Source of the DNA: Flavobacteriales bacterium
GTDB taxonomy: Bacteria > Bacteroidota > Bacteroidia > JACJYZ01
Assembly: GCA_020635855.1 (NCBI GenBank)
Contig: JACJYZ010000004.1
Coordinates: 620,001-684,000, forward strand
Direction of reading: 5' to 3'
Length of the DNA: 64,000 nt
The notes under the pieces are model-generated. The model made no database searches, was not told the origin of the DNA, and worked only from the letters and a program-made list of their open reading frames with translations. A program made the position numbers and the translations under genes. The number at the start of each line of letters is the position of its first letter. Within the stretch, counting starts at the first letter, position 1. This document shows, piece by piece, positions 60,974 to 64,000 of this stretch.

Positions 60974-63616
60974 CTATTGGATCACCAGTTTCTTCGTCGT
61001 GAGAATTTCATTCTCCGTGTAGATCTGTACGAAGTACATGCCTTTGCTCAGCTGGCCAGTCGATGGAGCCTTCGCATTTCCGGCTGACAAGGTTCTCACC
61101 AGTTGTCCGGTGGCGCTGGTGTAGATGTTGATGGTGGCTTTCCGGTTGGCCGCGTCGGTGTTCTCATAATACAACACGTCGTGGGCTGGATTCGGGTAGA
61201 GTTTCAGGAAATCTTCGTGTGCCGTTCCGTCGATCCCTACATTGCAAACGTCTACGTCGATCTTGCTCCTCGGACCGGTACAACCCGGTTTCTCCACTTC
61301 AAAATCATAGAAGTAATAGTAGTAACCCTGGTCGGTGTAGTTGTTACCTGTGAGCGAGATCACCCCGCCTATGTCGTAGGGATACGTGGCACCGTCGGTG
61401 TTGCGGTAGAGGTCCACCAGCGTGCCTGTCACTTTCAGGTAGTAGCCGGTTCCCACGGTTACGGAAAGTCAAGGGTGACGCGCTGGCCGCCGTCGGCCAG
61501 GTTCACGTCTTTGGTCTGCAGCACGTTGCCGCCGTCTCCATCCAACAGTTCGATGGTACGGGTTCCTGCGCCTGTGGCATCCACATATACAGATTTGATG
61601 GTGGCATCCGACAGCACATCCGGTGAAGATGCCGCGGGTGTCATTGGTGCCGAAGTAACCACCTCCGCCAACGGATGCAGGCGTTTTCGGACCGCCGTTC
61701 ACGGGAGGATCCGCTTTGGTTTCCTCCACCCAGAATGAGGTAGGACCGTTCACCGTCGGCGAGTAGGTGCTACCTGAATGAAGCAGGGTTCCGCCTGTGG
61801 CTGCATCATACCAGTTGAAGGTGTTTCCACCACCGGTTGCAGTCATCATCAGGTTGCCCGGTCATCGCAATCGTGCGTGGCGGTGGGGGCTTCGAGTACC
61901 GTAACAACAACGGTCTCGGTGGTGTTATCGGAACCGTTCTGGTTGGTAACGGTCAGCTTCACGGTGTACGTTCCGGACTTGGAATAGGTGTGTGTATGGT
62001 AGATGTGGTGTTGTCACCGAAATCCCACAACACGGCATCCACAGTGTTTTTACGCTTGCATCAAAGGTGTATGTGTTGCAGTTCGGGTTAATGTTCACCG
62101 AGAGAATTTCGGGCGGATTGTTGTTGTTGCCCGGAGGGAAAGATCCCGACATTTCGTAGTATCCCAGCGAACCATAATCGGAGTAGCCGGTGGTGCTTGG
62201 GTTTCCGGCACCCACGCCGTCAATCTCAATGTAGTATGTTCCGGCCTGTACGGTGGTGGAAATGCTGGCATCAAGTCCGGTGGGGTCTGACTTCACCACT
62301 TCGGTGCCATTCTCATTCAGGAGTCGGGCCTGGATGTCGAGGTCGGGTGCGCTGTAGTGTACGCCACTCATGCCACTCTGGAAATCGATCTTTACAGATC
62401 CTCCGGAAGTGGTGAACTCGAAGTAATCCTTATCGGTTGTTTTTTCGATGATGCCGTTGTATTTGGCCGGGTCGATGGTGCCGGAAGCTTCATCGATGAG
62501 GGTTGCTGTTGCTGTGGTGTTACCGTGGTCGTCGGTTCTGTAGCCGACATCGTTTTTGCTGTTGGTGATGATGGAGAGGTCATCTTCAAAATTATTCGCA
62601 CCGCTGTATTCTCCTTTGCTGAACTGAACGATGGGCAGGTAGTAACCGTTGCCCATGATCACGGAGTAGTCGCCGTGACCTTCCCAGTATTCGCCGTCAC
62701 CGCCGCCGCCGTCGTGCATCAGGTTGAAGGAGTGACCGCATTCGTGGGAACCCACTTCGGCTGCTGATTTGTCTCCCGTCAGGAATGCAAGCGCCGGTGA
62801 GTTGTTGTCGCCGTCGTTGAAGGCGTTGTAGAAGTAGGTACCGCCACCGCCAGAGCCGGCGGGTTGGGTGGAGGTCCACACGCACATGATTCTTCTGTAG
62901 CGGTTGGCTGCATCGTAGGTTGCGCGGTCTGTGGTTACATTGATGTCAAAGGGGCGATAGTCTTCAGACATGACGGTCCAGATGTCCTTGATCTTTGCAT
63001 CAGAGAAACCTAGGGGTTGTGCATACCAGGCAGATCCGTTGGCCCAACGACCTCCGGAGGCGATGTTCTCTCCATCGAAGTCAAGGTAGATGACGCCCCT
63101 TGCGCCCGGTTTGCTGCTGTAGGAGGGTGGCGCCGGTGATACGGGAGAGCCGTCGTATTTGGCATCTGCGGCTTTTCTTTCGGCTTCCGGAGTATGGTCT
63201 TCGGCAGCGCCCACGCACATGAAGTCACTCACCTTGGCCGGCTTGATGAAAACGTCGCCGATCTCATCGCTGTAGATCTTGTAGGCTTCCTTTGCATCAA
63301 AGAAGATGATGTGACCTTGCAGGCCGTTGCGAGTGCCACTGTAGAAAAACGTGCCTGACTTGGCACCTTCCAGGATCTCTCCTACCACACGATACTCGTT
63401 CTCTTTGTTGCCGTCGAAGTTGATCTTCAGGGTGAATTCCTTTTCTCCCACCTTCAGGGTAGGGGTGGCAGATCCTTTTTTACCTGCCTTGCTGTAGGTG
63501 CCGGTAAACTCCTTCATGGTTCCCATCCTGTAGCTTGTTGCTTGCTGCGCATGTGCCGAGCCAAGCAGGAAGAAACTGCAGCACAATGCCATCACCGATC
63601 GTTTAAGTGCGTCCAT
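60974..63616 (-). pseudogene. Secreted metzincin-type metalloprotease with PKD and T9SS domains, frame-disrupted
   Basis: The intact 5' part (63616 down to about 62050) encodes a signal peptide (cleavage near AHAQ), a pro-region, and a zinc protease domain with His291, Glu292, His295 and His301 in SHECGHSFNLMHDG, the HExxHxxxxxH pattern. A pre-peptidase-type domain follows (TDKDYFEFTTSGGSVKIDF). From 62050 to 61460 the reading frame changes about five times: near 62045-62051 (T-run), 61987-61999 (GT repeat), 61856-61863, 61618-61636 and 61462-61467. Joining the frames gives a PKD domain (WDFGDNTT; SGTYTVKLTVTNQNG), an Ig-like segment (NTFNWYDAATGG), GTRTIELLDGDGGNVLQTKD and a T9SS tail (LKLYPNPAHDVLYYEN; GMYFVQIYTENE). 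About 880 residues if repaired. Either a decaying gene or clustered consensus errors. Confidence 0.8.
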
Positions 63617-64000
63617 AGTCGTAGAATTGGTTAGTTATTCATGTTAAAAACCATCGGAACATTTGTTCCATGAAATACAAGAATGCTTAAGATTACTGGC
63701 GTCGCAATGGGAGCAAGTAACGACTGAATCTTGCACACAGACTATCGCCCTTGCATCTTCAGCAAGGTCTTCAAGCCTTCATTAAAAATTAAACTTAGAA
63801 TAGTTTAAACGCCAGATACGAAATGTACTAAAGAGAGGTCGCCGAAGCAAAACAAAATTTAATTCTTATTAGCCACTTGTTTGTTCTTGTATTCAGTATA
63901 AAATACTTTTTGTCAATACTTTAGTATATACGAATTTGACAATATTTAGCGACCCATTTAAAGTTGATGGTCATTTGGCTACCAATAATAAAGGTGCTTT
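63617..64000. other. AT-rich region upstream of the protease, no gene seen
   Basis: 384 bp to the window edge without a plausible frame. Contains ATTTGTTCCATGAAAT-like weak dyads near 63661-63680 and A/T-rich stretches at 63840-63960; no full promoter match on either strand. Confidence 0.45.

Overview
The window reads as a chromosomal segment of a Bacteroidota (Bacteroidetes) bacterium, probably a Flavobacteriales-like lineage. Evidence: five proteins end in type IX secretion (T9SS) C-terminal sorting domains (one in a frame-disrupted gene); there is a TonB-dependent receptor with a carboxypeptidase-regulatory N-domain, an IPExxxVDY-family protein, a degenerate one-cysteine TraR/DksA protein, MORN-repeat and LytTR proteins, and several promoters of the form TTG - about 20 nt - TAnnTTTG. 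Most genes are housekeeping. No phage, plasmid, insertion sequence, CRISPR array or known defence cluster was recognised.

Layout. 1-8.1 kb: end of a DUF1028 protein, TonB receptor, GT-C (family 39-like) glycosyltransferase and a membrane-fused spermidine-synthase-like protein. 8.3-12.1 kb: a haem cluster hemA / hemC-hemD fusion / hemB. 12.2-18.8 kb: a secreted cytochrome c-copper monooxygenase-like T9SS protein, a His-rich exported protein, a stand-alone RnfD/NqrB-like membrane protein paired with a DUF2330 protein, then repeat-rich intergenic DNA, a lipoprotein and a small conserved protein. 18.9-22.8 kb: an AT-richer block with a C10 cysteine protease, a small lipoprotein, a T9SS protein and an acyltransferase. 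23.1-27.6 kb: operon ileS-dksA-like-lspA. 27.8-34 kb: fructosamine-kinase-like protein, large lipoprotein, helical-repeat protein, T9SS protein, M42 peptidase. 34-38.1 kb: operon acpP-fabF-rnc-IPExxxVDY-pyk. 38.3-46 kb: rnr, then a four-gene run nadA / MORN protein / PAS histidine kinase / LytTR regulator. 46-46.5 kb: AT-rich divergent intergenic region with two DnaA-box-like sites. 46.5-58.2 kb: rpiB, M28 peptidase, LutB-like protein, TlpA-like lipoprotein, purN-rnhA, M1 aminopeptidase, biotin-carrier protein, YceI-like lipoprotein, PfkB kinase, tRNA-Asn. 58.2-64 kb: inverted repeats, a T9SS protein, a surface protein with 222-bp tandem repeats, and a T9SS metzincin-type protease whose 3' third is broken by about five frame changes.

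Genes that likely act together: the haem genes take glutamyl-tRNA towards uroporphyrinogen III; acpP/fabF serve fatty-acid synthesis; the histidine kinase and LytTR regulator form a two-component pair co-transcribed with an exported MORN protein; lspA processes the many lipoproteins. Four genes (lspA, the helical-repeat gene, rnc, rnhA) appear to start at TTG and two (ileS, rpiB) at GTG; promoter positions support several of these calls. Function calls come from reading motifs by eye; no database search was possible.
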